Below are positions 26,192 to 36,306 of a DNA stretch of 64,000 nt, one piece after another (positions within the stretch are counted from its first letter, which is position 1; the number at the start of each line of letters is the position of its first letter). A program made the translations under genes and the position numbers. The DNA comes from JALJPB01 sp034111045 (lineage in GTDB: Bacteria; Pseudomonadota; Gammaproteobacteria; Enterobacterales; Alteromonadaceae): assembly GCA_034111045.1 (NCBI GenBank), contig JAWUYA010000003.1:1-64000 (forward strand), read 5' to 3'. The notes beneath the pieces were generated by a model. That model made no database searches. It was not told the DNA's origin and saw only the letters and a program-made list of their open reading frames with translations.

Positions 26192-26739
26192 GAGATATTA
26201 CCGAGCAACAATTAAAGCGTCTGATCGAGGCGGCGATTTTTGTTAGCGAAAAGCCCTTATCTCAAGAAAATATAAAACAAACCTTATTAGCTGATTACAA
26301 AGTGACAAAAATACGTATAATTACCGCCATCGAATCACTACAATGTGATTATCAGAACCGGGGCATACAACTGATTAAAGTTGCTTCGGGGTATCGTTTT
26401 CAAGCGGTAAGTGAATTAAGTGAAGACTTGGCTGCGCTGTTTAAAGAACGCGCACCTCGGTATTCTCGTGCTTTACTAGAAACCTTGTCACTTATTGCTT
26501 ATAAGCAGCCAATCACTCGTGGTGAAATCGAACAAATTAGAGGTGTTGCGGTGAGTAGTAGTATCATGAAAACATTAAGTGAAAAAGATTGGATAAAAAT
26601 TGTCGGTCATAAAGAAGTGCCTGGAAAACCGGCGATTTATATCACGACAAATGAGTTTTTAGATTATTTCTCATTGAGTGTATTATCTGATTTACCTCAA
26701 TTAAGGCCTTTAACCAGCAATGAAAAACTAACGACTTAA
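26188..26739 (+). CDS. scpB: Segregation and condensation protein B
   Basis: ScpB dimerises through winged helices and binds ScpA. I start it at ATG 26188 (183 aa) because AAGAGG lies 7 nt upstream and the codon overlaps the scpA stop; a TTG two codons earlier is the alternative. Conserved segments: LIEAAIFVSEKPLS, YSRALLETLSLIAYKQPITRGEIEQIRGV and GKPAIYITTNEFLDYFSL. Confidence 0.95.
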   Translation: MRDITEQQLKRLIEAAIFVSEKPLSQENIKQTLLADYKVTKIRIITAIESLQCDYQNRGIQLIKVASGYRFQAVSELSEDLAALFKERAPRYSRALLETLSLIAYKQPITRGEIEQIRGVAVSSSIMKTLSEKDWIKIVGHKEVPGKPAIYITTNEFLDYFSLSVLSDLPQLRPLTSNEKLTT

Positions 26740-26901
26740 TCGCTCATTGCAAAGATAAAACATTCAATCATCATCTGCATTATCATGATAAAATGTCGGT
26801 GATTAAACCAAAGAGACAGAAGTGTCGTATTGTTGTTATTAAGTTAAGTTTAATACCAATGATAGCAATACCCAGCTACTGACGAACGAGAGCTTAGACA
26901 A

Positions 26902-27762
26902 ATGTCTGAAAAATTACAGAAAGTATTAGCCCGTGCGGGTAAGGGATCACGTAGAGAAATGGAAACTGTGATCAGTGCTGGCAGAGTAAGCGTTGATGGT
27001 AAAGTCGCCTATTTAGGTGACCGTGTTGAAGGAACCGAGCAAATTCGCATTGATGGGCATCAAGTTAGCTTAAAAGATAGAGCTGAAGAAGTTTGCCGAG
27101 TGTTAATTTACAATAAACCTGAAGGCGAAATGTGTACTCGCAAAGATCCTGAAGGACGAGCAACGGTATTTGATCGCTTACCAGTACTAGAAAGTGAGCG
27201 TTGGGTTGCTGTAGGACGCTTAGATATTAATACCTCAGGCATGCTATTATTTACTACAGACGGTGAACTTGCCAGTAGATTAATGCATCCTTCACAAAGT
27301 GTCGAACGTGAATACGCGGTACGGGTTTTTGGTGATGTTAACGAAGCTATGTTACAAACACTAAGAGCCGGCGTTAAACTTGAAGACGGACCTGCTAAAT
27401 TTGAAAATATCACCTATCGTGGTGGTGAAGGCCGTAATCATTGGTTTCATGTCGTACTTTCTGAGGGACGAAATCGTGAAGTACGGCGTTTATGGGAAAG
27501 TCAAGATGTACAAGTTAGTCGTTTAATTCGAGTGCGCTATGGCGATTTAGAAATGAAACGTCAATTACCGCTAGGTGGCTGGACGGAGCTGAACTTAAAA
27601 GATGTGAATTATTATCGAAAACTTGTTGGCTTGCCACTAGAAGAAAAAAGTAAGGTTAAGGTCGACGAAAAAATAATGGATAATGCTAAAGCTCGTCGTA
27701 TTCGTCGCTCAGTTAAAAAACATCAGCAACGTAATACTCAAGCCACTCGCAGACGCCGTTAA
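26902..27762 (+). CDS. rluB: 23S rRNA pseudouridine(2605) synthase RluB
   Basis: Makes pseudouridine 2605 in 23S rRNA. 286 aa. An S4 RNA-binding domain (KLQKVLARAGKGSRREME) at residues 4-60 is followed by the RsuA-family catalytic domain with GRLDINTSGMLLFTTDG (catalytic Asp) and SEGRNREVRRLWES. The tail is basic (KARRIRRSVKK then Arg-rich), as in RluB. The scpAB-rluB order is common to gammaproteobacteria. Confidence 0.95.
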   Translation: MSEKLQKVLARAGKGSRREMETVISAGRVSVDGKVAYLGDRVEGTEQIRIDGHQVSLKDRAEEVCRVLIYNKPEGEMCTRKDPEGRATVFDRLPVLESERWVAVGRLDINTSGMLLFTTDGELASRLMHPSQSVEREYAVRVFGDVNEAMLQTLRAGVKLEDGPAKFENITYRGGEGRNHWFHVVLSEGRNREVRRLWESQDVQVSRLIRVRYGDLEMKRQLPLGGWTELNLKDVNYYRKLVGLPLEEKSKVKVDEKIMDNAKARRIRRSVKKHQQRNTQATRRRR

Positions 27763-27809
27763 TCTAGAATTAACCTTCCTCATTTCAATATTAAGGCATT
27801 GGAAAAACA

Positions 27810-28955
27810 TTGATTAAAAGTTATATACAAGATTATCACTCGTTAGTTAACATTTGTCAGCAGTTAGCTCAATCAAAAGTGATCGCCATTGATACTGAAT
27901 TTGTGCGCACCCGAACACTTTACCCTAAATTGGGCCTGTTACAGGTTAATGACGGCAAAAATTTAGCATTAATTGACCCTATCGCTATTGATGACTTATC
28001 ACCATTTTGGCAATTGCTCAGTGATGGTAATATTTGCAAAGTGTTACACGCCTGTTCAGAAGATTTAGAAGTTTTTTTGACAGCAGGAAACTGTAAACCA
28101 GTTAATCTTATCGATAGCCAAATCATGATGTCATTTTTAGGTCATGGTTTATCAATGGGATATGCGGCCATGATTAAGCATTTTACTTCTATTGAACTTG
28201 ATAAATCAGAGTCTCGAACTGATTGGACAAAACGACCATTAAGCGAGCGTCAATTAACTTACGCACAAGCGGATGTTGACTATTTATTTCAAGTTTACCC
28301 TGAAATTCTGGCACAACTTGAACAATCTGACTGGGTAATAGCCGCGCAACAAGAAACGCAGCTGATGATTGACCGTAAATTTACCCCGATTGATGTAAAT
28401 ACGTTATACAAAAATGTAAAGATGAATTGGAAGCTTGACTCTAAGCAGTTGAACTCATTAAAATATCTTGCTGTTTGGCGTTATCATAAAGCAAGAGATC
28501 GTGATATACCTTTAGGTTTTGTTGTAAAAGATAATACCTTAATGGCAATAGCTAAATATAACCCGACTAATATCGATATGATGAATGGCTTAGAAGGCGC
28601 TGAAGTCTTAGATATTAGACACCAAGGTAAAGCAATGTTGTCAGTATTAAAGACAGCCAATGAAGTTGAGATTGTTGATTACCCAGATAAAATAGAGCGC
28701 TTAGATGAATACCCTGATTATAAACAAATCTTTAAAAGTGTGAAAGCCTTTGTCAATCAAGAAGCAGAAAGCAATGGCGTTTCTGTCGAAAATTTAGCGT
28801 CTAAAAAGCAAATCAATCAGTTTTTAACTTGGTACTTTAAGCTAAATGGTGATAATTTATTAAGCGTAAATATTGATGTGTTGCAGGGTTGGAGAATGAA
28901 CCTGTTTGGTGCGAAATTACAACAATTTGCAGCGAATGATTTTAAATATATTTAA
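27810..28955 (+). CDS. rnd: Ribonuclease D
   Basis: 3'-5' exoribonuclease that trims tRNA precursors. 381 aa, starting at TTG 27810 with GGA 9 nt upstream. DEDD-type exonuclease motifs: VIAIDTEFVRT (I), LHACSEDLEVF (II) and YAQADVDYLFQVY (III, with the DEDDy tyrosine). One or two HRDC-type helical domains follow from about residue 205. The rnd-ycgL-ycgN grouping is conserved. Confidence 0.95.
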   Translation: MIKSYIQDYHSLVNICQQLAQSKVIAIDTEFVRTRTLYPKLGLLQVNDGKNLALIDPIAIDDLSPFWQLLSDGNICKVLHACSEDLEVFLTAGNCKPVNLIDSQIMMSFLGHGLSMGYAAMIKHFTSIELDKSESRTDWTKRPLSERQLTYAQADVDYLFQVYPEILAQLEQSDWVIAAQQETQLMIDRKFTPIDVNTLYKNVKMNWKLDSKQLNSLKYLAVWRYHKARDRDIPLGFVVKDNTLMAIAKYNPTNIDMMNGLEGAEVLDIRHQGKAMLSVLKTANEVEIVDYPDKIERLDEYPDYKQIFKSVKAFVNQEAESNGVSVENLASKKQINQFLTWYFKLNGDNLLSVNIDVLQGWRMNLFGAKLQQFAANDFKYI

Positions 28956-28999
28956 TTAATGTTAGTTACTGTTAACTTTATAACGCTCTAGGTATTGCT

Positions 29000-29302
29000 A
29001 TGCTGTGTGCAATTTACAAAAGCCCTAAAAAGGCGAATACATATCTTTTTGTTAAAACGCGAGATGATTTTTCTGATGCACCAGCGGCGTTAATGACCAC
29101 TTTTGGTAAGCCAATCTTGGTAACATTAGTGAACTTGGCAACTAAACAAAAATTAGGTTTTGCCGACTTGAAGAAAGTGACAAATAATTTAATCGACAAA
29201 GGTTATTATTTGCAATTACCACCACCGCAAGAAAATTTACTGACCGAACATAAAAATAGGCTCAAATCTCAACGCGAAAATTCACCACGAGACAGTAATT
29301 AA
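29000..29302 (+). CDS. ycgL: YcgL family protein
   Basis: A 100-aa YcgL-domain protein of unknown function. It opens MLCAIYKSPKKANTYLFV and contains PAALMTTFGKP and KGYYLQLPPPQENLL, the family fingerprints. No signal peptide. It commonly sits beside rnd and ycgN, as here. Confidence 0.9.
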   Translation: MLCAIYKSPKKANTYLFVKTRDDFSDAPAALMTTFGKPILVTLVNLATKQKLGFADLKKVTNNLIDKGYYLQLPPPQENLLTEHKNRLKSQRENSPRDSN

Positions 29303-29366
29303 CACTTCACTTAGGTCAACTGTCTCATCAAATCACAACAATACGGACATTGATGTTAGAGAAATT

Positions 29367-30416
29367 ATGTTAAAAAACAAACTGAAAAATATAATTGTTA
29401 CTATAGCTGCATTTGTTGCACTACTTAGTGTGTCTTTATCTAGTAGTGCTGAACAATTGACTCAAATAGGTTTTGAGGATTATATCAAAACGATTAAAAT
29501 CGACGCGCTAGCACAAGGTTTTGAACAATCATTAATTGATTCAAGTTTTGTTAATGTTAAATTTCATCAACGAGCTGTTAAAGCGGATCGAAGTCAACCG
29601 GAAAAAGTTGAAACCCTAGACACGTACCTTCCTAAACGCGTACCTGACTGGAAGGTAAGTAAAGCGCGGGTGATGTATAAAAAACATCAAGCACTATTAA
29701 CTAAAATCGGTAACGATTACAAAGTACAACCCAGGTTTATTGTTGCACTATGGGGATTGGAAACAAATTTTGGACGCATTATGGGTAATTATAATGTTAT
29801 CTCTGCACTCTCTACCATGGCTTATGAAGGCCGGCGTGAGGCCTTTTTTAAAAAACAGTTATGGGCCGCTTTAACTATTTTAAAACAAGGACATATAGAG
29901 GTTGAACAGATGAAGGGATCATGGGCTGGCGCCATGGGGCAAAACCAATTTATGCCCACATCTTTCAATGCGTATGCCGTAGATGGTGACGGTGATGGTA
30001 AAAAAGATATTTGGAATAATCATTCGGATGTCTTTTCTTCTATGGCTAATTATTTGAAAAAAGAAGGTTGGAATGATAAAATTACTTGGGGTCGTCAGGT
30101 GAAATTACCAACCAATTTTGATATTTCATTAGCTATTCCTAGAAATACCGGTAGTAGAAAAAAATGGTTGCAAGCTTGGAAAGAGAGAGAGAAAACACTC
30201 GCACAATGGCAAGCCTTAGGTATTCGCCGTAGTGATGGTACTAACTTGCCTAACGTTGATATTAATGCCGCGTTAATTTTTCCTGATGATGAAAATGGAC
30301 GTGTTTATCTTGCTTACGATAATTACAAAAGCTTGATGCACTGGAACTTGTCATACTATTTTGTTAGCTCTGTGGGCCATTTATCTGATCGCATTAAATT
30401 TCCACCCATACAATAA
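29367..30416 (+). CDS. MltB-type lytic murein transglycosylase
   Basis: Periplasmic enzyme that cleaves peptidoglycan glycan strands with formation of 1,6-anhydro-muramic acid. 349 aa. A signal peptide (residues 1-28, ending SSSAEQ) lacks a lipobox Cys, so the protein is probably soluble rather than membrane-anchored like E. coli MltB. The catalytic Glu is in ALWGLETNFGRIMG, followed by GSWAGAMGQNQFMPTSF, a classic SLT/MltB motif, and DGDGKKDIWN. Belongs to the SltB3 family. Confidence 0.93.
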   Translation: MLKNKLKNIIVTIAAFVALLSVSLSSSAEQLTQIGFEDYIKTIKIDALAQGFEQSLIDSSFVNVKFHQRAVKADRSQPEKVETLDTYLPKRVPDWKVSKARVMYKKHQALLTKIGNDYKVQPRFIVALWGLETNFGRIMGNYNVISALSTMAYEGRREAFFKKQLWAALTILKQGHIEVEQMKGSWAGAMGQNQFMPTSFNAYAVDGDGDGKKDIWNNHSDVFSSMANYLKKEGWNDKITWGRQVKLPTNFDISLAIPRNTGSRKKWLQAWKEREKTLAQWQALGIRRSDGTNLPNVDINAALIFPDDENGRVYLAYDNYKSLMHWNLSYYFVSSVGHLSDRIKFPPIQ

Positions 30417-30451
30417 TTATTAATTTATTCAATAGAGTTGATAAATAGTAG

Positions 30452-30970
30452 ATGAATGATAACAACGTAGTAAAACCTTTTTGGCAAACAAAAGCATTAA
30501 CAGAGATGACTCGTGATGAGTGGGAATCTTTATGTGATGGCTGCGCAAAATGTTGCTTGAATAAATTCATCGATGATGAAAGTACTGATGCAGCAGCTGA
30601 GTTGTTACCAACCAACTATATTAAAGAAGGTGAGCAGGTCGTGTATTCGAGCATTGCTTGTTTTTTACTCAATGATAAATCTTGTCAATGCACTAAATAT
30701 CAAGAACGTACAAAGCTAGTCCCCGATTGTGTGCAGCTGACACAAGATAATCTAGATGCGGTGTTTTTTATGCCGCCAAGCTGTACTTATCGACGATTAC
30801 AAGAAGGCAGGGGTATTCCTTCTTGGCATCCGTTATTACATAAAGGTAAAAAATCAGCTATGCACAAAGCTGGCATGTCAGTTCGTGGTAAAATAGTCAA
30901 AGATAATCAAGTCAGTATTGAGAAATTTGAAGATTACATAGTGTCTTGGCCATTGCATGATCTGGATTAA
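30452..30970 (+). CDS. ycgN: YcgN/UPF0260 cysteine-cluster protein
   Basis: A 172-aa YcgN-family protein. The N-terminal CDGCAKCCLNKF cluster and later cysteines (CQCTKY, PDCVQL, PSCTYRRL) form the YkgJ/CxxCxxCC pattern thought to bind zinc or an iron-sulphur centre. Function unknown. The neighbourhood with ycgL and rnd is typical. Confidence 0.92.
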   Translation: MNDNNVVKPFWQTKALTEMTRDEWESLCDGCAKCCLNKFIDDESTDAAAELLPTNYIKEGEQVVYSSIACFLLNDKSCQCTKYQERTKLVPDCVQLTQDNLDAVFFMPPSCTYRRLQEGRGIPSWHPLLHKGKKSAMHKAGMSVRGKIVKDNQVSIEKFEDYIVSWPLHDLD

Positions 30971-31008
30971 ATTTTTTATTTATGTATTTTTAATAAACTG
31001 ATAATAAT

Positions 31009-31875
31009 ATGGAAACTCATCAACAAAGTTTATTGCAATTACATGCGGCTGTTTTATTGTTTGGAGGTACGGCTTTATTTGCCAAGCTGATAGGTTTACC
31101 TGCTCTTGATATTACTGTTTATCGTAGTTTTATCGCGGCAATAGTGATATGTATATTACTTGTTTTTAGTAAAAAACCGTTACAATTAAATAACGTTAAA
31201 GATTATAAGATCGCGATTTTACTAGGTGTTTTAGTAGGTTTGCATTGGGTTACTTATTTTAGCAGTATGCAGTTAGCAGGGATTACCATAGGTATGATAG
31301 CGCTGTTTAGTTATCCAGTGATCACTGTGTTTTTAGAGCCCTTATTTTACCAATCTCGACCTAAATTAAAAGATGTTATTAGTGGTTTAGTCGTTGTTCT
31401 TGGGATTTATTTATTAGTTCCTGAAGCTGATTTGGGTAACCAGGTGACTCTTGGTGTGTTAACTGGCATTGTTTCAGCCTTTTTATTTTCCTTTCGAAAT
31501 ATCATTCATAAAAAAAGTTTCACCCAGTATTCTGGCCGTCAAACTATGATGTATCAAACCATTATTGCTGCTTTGATGTTATGTTTTTTTGTAGAAATAC
31601 CGATAATGCAAGTAAAGGTAACTGATTGGTGGTTAATATTATTAGTGGGTGTTTGTTTTACTGCATTACCACATTCCCTTTTTGCTGCTAGCTTACGTAA
31701 CCTTTCAGCTACAACTGTAGGTTTAATCTCCTGTCTACAGGTATTATATGGTAGTTTTTTTGCTTTTGTAATATTAGCAGAACGACCTTCACTAGCGACT
31801 ATTTTAGGTGGTGCCTTGGTGGTTAGTGCCGCCTTTTTTGAAACTTGGTCAGTCACAAAACAGATAAAATTATAA
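31009..31875 (+). CDS. EamA-family (DMT) transporter
   Basis: A 288-aa membrane protein with about ten hydrophobic helices, in two EamA repeats. Typical motifs are GGTALFAKLIGLPALDITVYRSF in the first repeat and LSATTVGLISCLQVLYGSFFA in the second. Probably an exporter of small metabolites such as amino acids; the substrate cannot be inferred. No partner gene is evident. Confidence 0.88.
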   Translation: METHQQSLLQLHAAVLLFGGTALFAKLIGLPALDITVYRSFIAAIVICILLVFSKKPLQLNNVKDYKIAILLGVLVGLHWVTYFSSMQLAGITIGMIALFSYPVITVFLEPLFYQSRPKLKDVISGLVVVLGIYLLVPEADLGNQVTLGVLTGIVSAFLFSFRNIIHKKSFTQYSGRQTMMYQTIIAALMLCFFVEIPIMQVKVTDWWLILLVGVCFTALPHSLFAASLRNLSATTVGLISCLQVLYGSFFAFVILAERPSLATILGGALVVSAAFFETWSVTKQIKL

Positions 31876-31981
31876 TATTATTAAATAATTTATGATCCGC
31901 TGTGTGAAAACCATTCAAATAGTGGTAAAACATTAATCTATTGAGAAAATTCTGAACGATCATCTATTTTGAAGGTATCTT

Positions 31982-33520
31982 ATGATTATTGGTATACCCA
32001 AGGAGTCCCTTGCTGGTGAAAATCGTGTTGCGGGCTCTCCAACTTCTGTTAATGCATTACTTAAACTCGGGTTTAATGTTCAAATCCAAAAAAACGCAGG
32101 TGTTAAAGCCAGCTTTACTGATCTAGACTACACCCAAGCTGATGCTGTAATCGTTGCTAAAAATAAATGCTGGCAAGCTGACATCATTTATAAAGTTAAT
32201 GCGCCTACGCAAGACGAAATTACTTTAATGAAAGAAGGTGCCTACTTGGTGAGTTTCATTGCTCCTGCCCAAAACCCTGATATCCTTGAAGCGCTTCGTG
32301 CTAAATCCATTACCACCTTAGCGATGGAAATGGTTCCAAGGATGACACGGTCTCAGTCTATTGATGCACTGAGCTCTATGGGGAATATTGCTGGATACCG
32401 AGCTGTTATTGAGGCCGTGCATCACTTTGGTCGTTTTTTAACAGGACAAATAACTGCAGCAGGTAAAATGCCACCCGCTAAAGTTATGATTATTGGTGCC
32501 GGTGTCGCCGGCCTTGCTGCTATTGGTACTGCGGGTAGTTTAGGCGCTATTGTTCGGGCCTTTGATACTCGTCCTGAGGTAAAAGAGCAAATTGAGAGCA
32601 TGGGTGCTGAATTTTTGGAGCTTAATTATGATGAACCCGAAGACACCGGTTCTGGTGATGGCTATGCAAAGGTAATGAGTAAAGCTTTCATTGATGCTGA
32701 AATGGCACTTTTTGCTGACCAGGCGAAAGATGTTGATATTATTATTACCACTGCCATGATCCCAGGTAAACCAGCACCTAAATTGATCACAGAAGCCATG
32801 GTAAATTCCATGAAAACGGGCTCTATCATTGTAGACCTTGCGGCGGCAGGTGGAGGCAACTGTGAGTTAACGGTTGTTGGAAAAATAGCAGATATTAATG
32901 GCGTGAAAATTATTGGTTATACCGACCTTGTTTCCCGTTTACCTAATCAGGCATCCCAACTTTATGCCAACAATCTGGCTAATTTGGCTAAATTATTAAG
33001 CAAAAAAAAAGAGGGGAGTTTTGTCATTGATTTTGACGATCAGATTGTTCGCAATATGACGGTTGTTAAAGATTATCAAATCACCTTTCCACCACCACCT
33101 ATTCAAGTCAGCGCAGCACCACCTAAACCTGTTAAAGCAATCGAATCAGTCACGGTAAACATCGAAGATAAACCAGTGAATAACAGTAAAAAATATTTAG
33201 CAATAGGGATTGGACTAACTTTATTTGCTTGGATTGCTAGTGTAGCACCAGCCGACTTCCTAACCCATTTTACCGTTTTTACTCTGGCTTGTATCATTGG
33301 CTATAACGTGGTTTGGAACGTCAGCCATTCACTGCATACACCATTAATGAGTGTCACTAATGCTATCTCCGGTATTATAGTTGTTGGCGCCCTGTTACAA
33401 ATTGGGCAAGATAATCTATTGGTGCAGGTGCTGGCTGTGATAGCTGTGTTAATAGCTACCATTAATATCGTCGGTGGTTTTAAAGTCACTAGTCGTATGT
33501 TAAAAATGTTTAGAAGATAA
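31982..33520 (+). CDS. pntA: NAD(P) transhydrogenase subunit alpha
   Basis: Proton-translocating transhydrogenase, which uses proton motive force to make NADPH from NADH. 512 aa, normal for the bacterial alpha subunit. The NAD(H)-binding domain I has GIPKESLAGENRVAGSP at the N terminus and the Rossmann motif GAGVAGLAAIGTAGSLGA. A Pro-rich linker (FPPPPIQVSAAPPKP) leads to about four membrane helices at the C terminus (domain II). pntB follows 9 bp later. Confidence 0.97.
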   Translation: MIIGIPKESLAGENRVAGSPTSVNALLKLGFNVQIQKNAGVKASFTDLDYTQADAVIVAKNKCWQADIIYKVNAPTQDEITLMKEGAYLVSFIAPAQNPDILEALRAKSITTLAMEMVPRMTRSQSIDALSSMGNIAGYRAVIEAVHHFGRFLTGQITAAGKMPPAKVMIIGAGVAGLAAIGTAGSLGAIVRAFDTRPEVKEQIESMGAEFLELNYDEPEDTGSGDGYAKVMSKAFIDAEMALFADQAKDVDIIITTAMIPGKPAPKLITEAMVNSMKTGSIIVDLAAAGGGNCELTVVGKIADINGVKIIGYTDLVSRLPNQASQLYANNLANLAKLLSKKKEGSFVIDFDDQIVRNMTVVKDYQITFPPPPIQVSAAPPKPVKAIESVTVNIEDKPVNNSKKYLAIGIGLTLFAWIASVAPADFLTHFTVFTLACIIGYNVVWNVSHSLHTPLMSVTNAISGIIVVGALLQIGQDNLLVQVLAVIAVLIATINIVGGFKVTSRMLKMFRR

Positions 33521-33529
33521 GGACTCACT

Positions 33530-34915
33530 ATGGAATTTTCATCAGGATTAATTACCGCTGCTTATCTTTTAGCCGCATTATTATTTATTTTTAGTTTGTC
33601 AGGTCTAAGTAAACAAGCTACTGCGGAAACGGGTAATTTATACGGCATTATAGGTATGTCTATTGCACTTGTTGCCACACTAGCTGACCCTAGAGTCTCT
33701 AATTTTCTAGTTATTTTTATTACTATGGCAATCGGGACTGTTATTGGTTTACGGCTCGCAAATAAAGTAGAAATGACACAAATGCCAGAGTTAGTGGCTA
33801 TATTGCATAGCTTTGTTGGCTTAGCGGCTGTATTGGTTGGATTCAATAGTTACTTTGATATGGGTAATCATGTGTTAACTGAAGTCGCAGCCAATATTCA
33901 TTTAACAGAAGTTTTTCTCGGTGTATTTATTGGTGCGGTAACCTTCACCGGCTCTATTGTAGCTTTTGCAAAGCTAAGAGGGCTAGTTAGTTCAAGCGCT
34001 CTAATGTTGCCACATCGTCATAAAATGAATCTAACCGCAGGGATTATCTCTTTTGTACTAATGATAATTTTTGTACAAAATGGTGGGATAAACTTGCCGT
34101 TATTTTTAATGACATCTATTGCACTTATCTTTGGTTGGCACTTAGTTGCGTCAATTGGTGGTGCTGATATGCCGGTAGTTGTTTCTATGCTTAACTCTTA
34201 TTCTGGTTGGGCAGCAGCAGCAGCAGGATTTATGTTAAACAATGATTTATTAATTATTACTGGAGCATTGGTTGGCTCTTCAGGGGCTATTCTTTCATAT
34301 ATTATGTGCAAGGCGATGAATCGTTCTTTTATTAGTGTTATTGCCGGTGGTTTTGGTACGGATGTTATTATTGATGAAGATAGAGATTATGGCGAGCATA
34401 TTGAAATTAAAGCTGACGCTGTTGCTGATCTATTACGTAATGCTAAATCAGTCATTATCACTCCTGGTTATGGTATGGCGGTAGCACAAGCACAATATCC
34501 AGTTTATGAGATGACGCGCGCATTAAAAGATAAGGGAATAGATGTAAAGTTTGCTATTCATCCAGTTGCAGGAAGATTACCTGGGCATATGAATGTATTG
34601 CTAGCAGAAGCCAAAGTACCTTACGATATTGTCTATAGCATGGATGAAATTAACGGTGACTTTGCTCAAACAGATGTTGTATTAGTCATAGGTGCCAATG
34701 ATACCGTCAATCCTGCGGCTAATGACGATCCCAATAGTCCTATAGCGGGTATGCCAGTATTGGAAGTATGGCATGCAAAAGAAGTCGTGGTTTTTAAACG
34801 GTCAATGAACACAGGTTATGCGGGTGTTCAAAACCCACTGTTTTTTAAAGAAAATAGTCAAATGTTTTTTGGTGATGCCAAGGACTCTGTTGAACAGATC
34901 TTTAAAGCACTATAA
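33530..34915 (+). CDS. pntB: NAD(P) transhydrogenase subunit beta
   Basis: Partner of PntA. The 461-aa protein has about eight to nine membrane helices, including GGADMPVVVSMLNSYSGWAAA, then the soluble NADP-binding domain III from about residue 290 with VIITPGYGMAVAQAQYP, FAIHPVAGRLPGHMNVLLAEA and VLVIGANDTVNPAA. It is separated from pntA by 9 bp, so the two are one operon. Confidence 0.97.
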   Translation: MEFSSGLITAAYLLAALLFIFSLSGLSKQATAETGNLYGIIGMSIALVATLADPRVSNFLVIFITMAIGTVIGLRLANKVEMTQMPELVAILHSFVGLAAVLVGFNSYFDMGNHVLTEVAANIHLTEVFLGVFIGAVTFTGSIVAFAKLRGLVSSSALMLPHRHKMNLTAGIISFVLMIIFVQNGGINLPLFLMTSIALIFGWHLVASIGGADMPVVVSMLNSYSGWAAAAAGFMLNNDLLIITGALVGSSGAILSYIMCKAMNRSFISVIAGGFGTDVIIDEDRDYGEHIEIKADAVADLLRNAKSVIITPGYGMAVAQAQYPVYEMTRALKDKGIDVKFAIHPVAGRLPGHMNVLLAEAKVPYDIVYSMDEINGDFAQTDVVLVIGANDTVNPAANDDPNSPIAGMPVLEVWHAKEVVVFKRSMNTGYAGVQNPLFFKENSQMFFGDAKDSVEQIFKAL

Positions 34916-35085
34916 TAAATTAGTCATCGTATTTTAAAGTCGCCTATTATATTAGGCGGCTATAACTTTAGATCGACTACTAATATATGAACTAATTCAA
35001 TCTCGTATGTGTAGTCTCAATAGTATCTATGTGCTATAGTTTTTTGAAATTACTCCCCCTTATGACTTTTGACATTTAACTTGTT

Positions 35086-35976
35086 ATGACTAATAAAAAT
35101 AGCGAATTACTTAGCATTCGCGAAAAAACAATATTTGATGGTATTTTTACTAAGTACTTCTTGAAATCTATTTTTTATATCTGGTTCAAACTCGCCGGTT
35201 GGAAAGTTACCCCATCAAGTCCTGAAGGTGCTGGCGTTGCTATTGCAGCGCCTCATACGTCTAATTGGGATTTTATATATGCACTAGGTGCCGCTATATT
35301 ACAGGATGTAAAAATATATTTTTCGATAAAAGACAGCTGGTGCAGAACACCAATTATCGGGCGTTGGATAATGTGGTTGGGCGCTATTCCCATTGATCGT
35401 TCATCTAAGGGGATGGGACAAGTCAATCTAATTAAAACCTTTATTATTAGCCAGAAAACAGCGAAAGTTTACTTTTTGTTCACCCCTGAAGGAACTCGGG
35501 GGAAAGTAACTAAATGGAAAACTGGCTTTTATCATGTTGCACAAGGTTGTGGTATTCCTATCTTTTTAGCCAAAGTGGATTACCTTAAAAAAGAGTCGGG
35601 CGTTTTTCATTCTTTTGATCTGACGGATGATAAAGAAAATGATATGAAGGCGATTCAAGCCTCTTATAACAGTGTCCGTGGTAAATTTATTCAAAAGCAA
35701 TTTCCATTGTATAGCGGTCCAATACCTAAAGTTACAGACGCAGAAGCTGCAGTAATAAAAGCAATGTACTCATTTAAAGGTGTTGCGACAAAAGTAGAAA
35801 TAACGACTAAAGCTAAATTAGGTGAATTGTCTACGGCAATGCTGGAATTTTTAATTGAAAAGGGTTTGTTAGAGCAAAGAGATAATAACAACCCAGTAAC
35901 TAATGAACCCACTTACTGTTTAACCTTCGCAGGTAAAGGCTGTCTTTTACATTTATATCCAAGCCTCGCTAAATGA
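35086..35976 (+). CDS. 1-acylglycerol-3-phosphate acyltransferase-like protein
   Basis: A 296-aa PlsC-superfamily acyltransferase. The catalytic HX4D motif is APHTSNWDF (about residue 60), followed by GAIPIDRSS and FTPEGTRGKVTKWKTGFYHVA, the glycerophosphate-binding motifs. Residues from about 215 form an extra C-terminal domain (STAMLEFLIEKGLLEQRDNN) that resembles a winged helix, unusual for plain PlsC. The acyl acceptor is not determined. Confidence 0.85.
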   Translation: MTNKNSELLSIREKTIFDGIFTKYFLKSIFYIWFKLAGWKVTPSSPEGAGVAIAAPHTSNWDFIYALGAAILQDVKIYFSIKDSWCRTPIIGRWIMWLGAIPIDRSSKGMGQVNLIKTFIISQKTAKVYFLFTPEGTRGKVTKWKTGFYHVAQGCGIPIFLAKVDYLKKESGVFHSFDLTDDKENDMKAIQASYNSVRGKFIQKQFPLYSGPIPKVTDAEAAVIKAMYSFKGVATKVEITTKAKLGELSTAMLEFLIEKGLLEQRDNNNPVTNEPTYCLTFAGKGCLLHLYPSLAK

Positions 35977-36306
35977 AAGCAACACGCCATAAGGCCTATA
36001 TGACGTTACCGTGTAAACCGTTATCGGCATTTAATAAAATGCTATCACTTGGTTTCAAGTCATCTTTTATTTAGAGGCGTTCTTTAACTGTTCTATTACC
36101 CTGTTTATCTGAGGTTAATAGTTGTAGGTTTATGGACGGTTAATTGATTCGGTTTTTTCCAATAAGTCGTCTGAAAACTTTGCAATATTTTTACCGGTTG
36201 TTCTAAATGAGCGTTACTCGTTACTCAAAGTAACCTAGTATAGTTGCTGGTTGTTTTTTGTATAATTACTGTATGATTTTGTTTTAAATTCAATGTTTTA
36301 TTTGTT
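35977..36306. other. Intergenic region without gene
   Basis: 330 bp between convergent genes. No coding potential recognised. A short perfect hairpin GTTACT-CAA-AGTAAC lies near 36228-36242. Nothing else stands out. Confidence 0.4.
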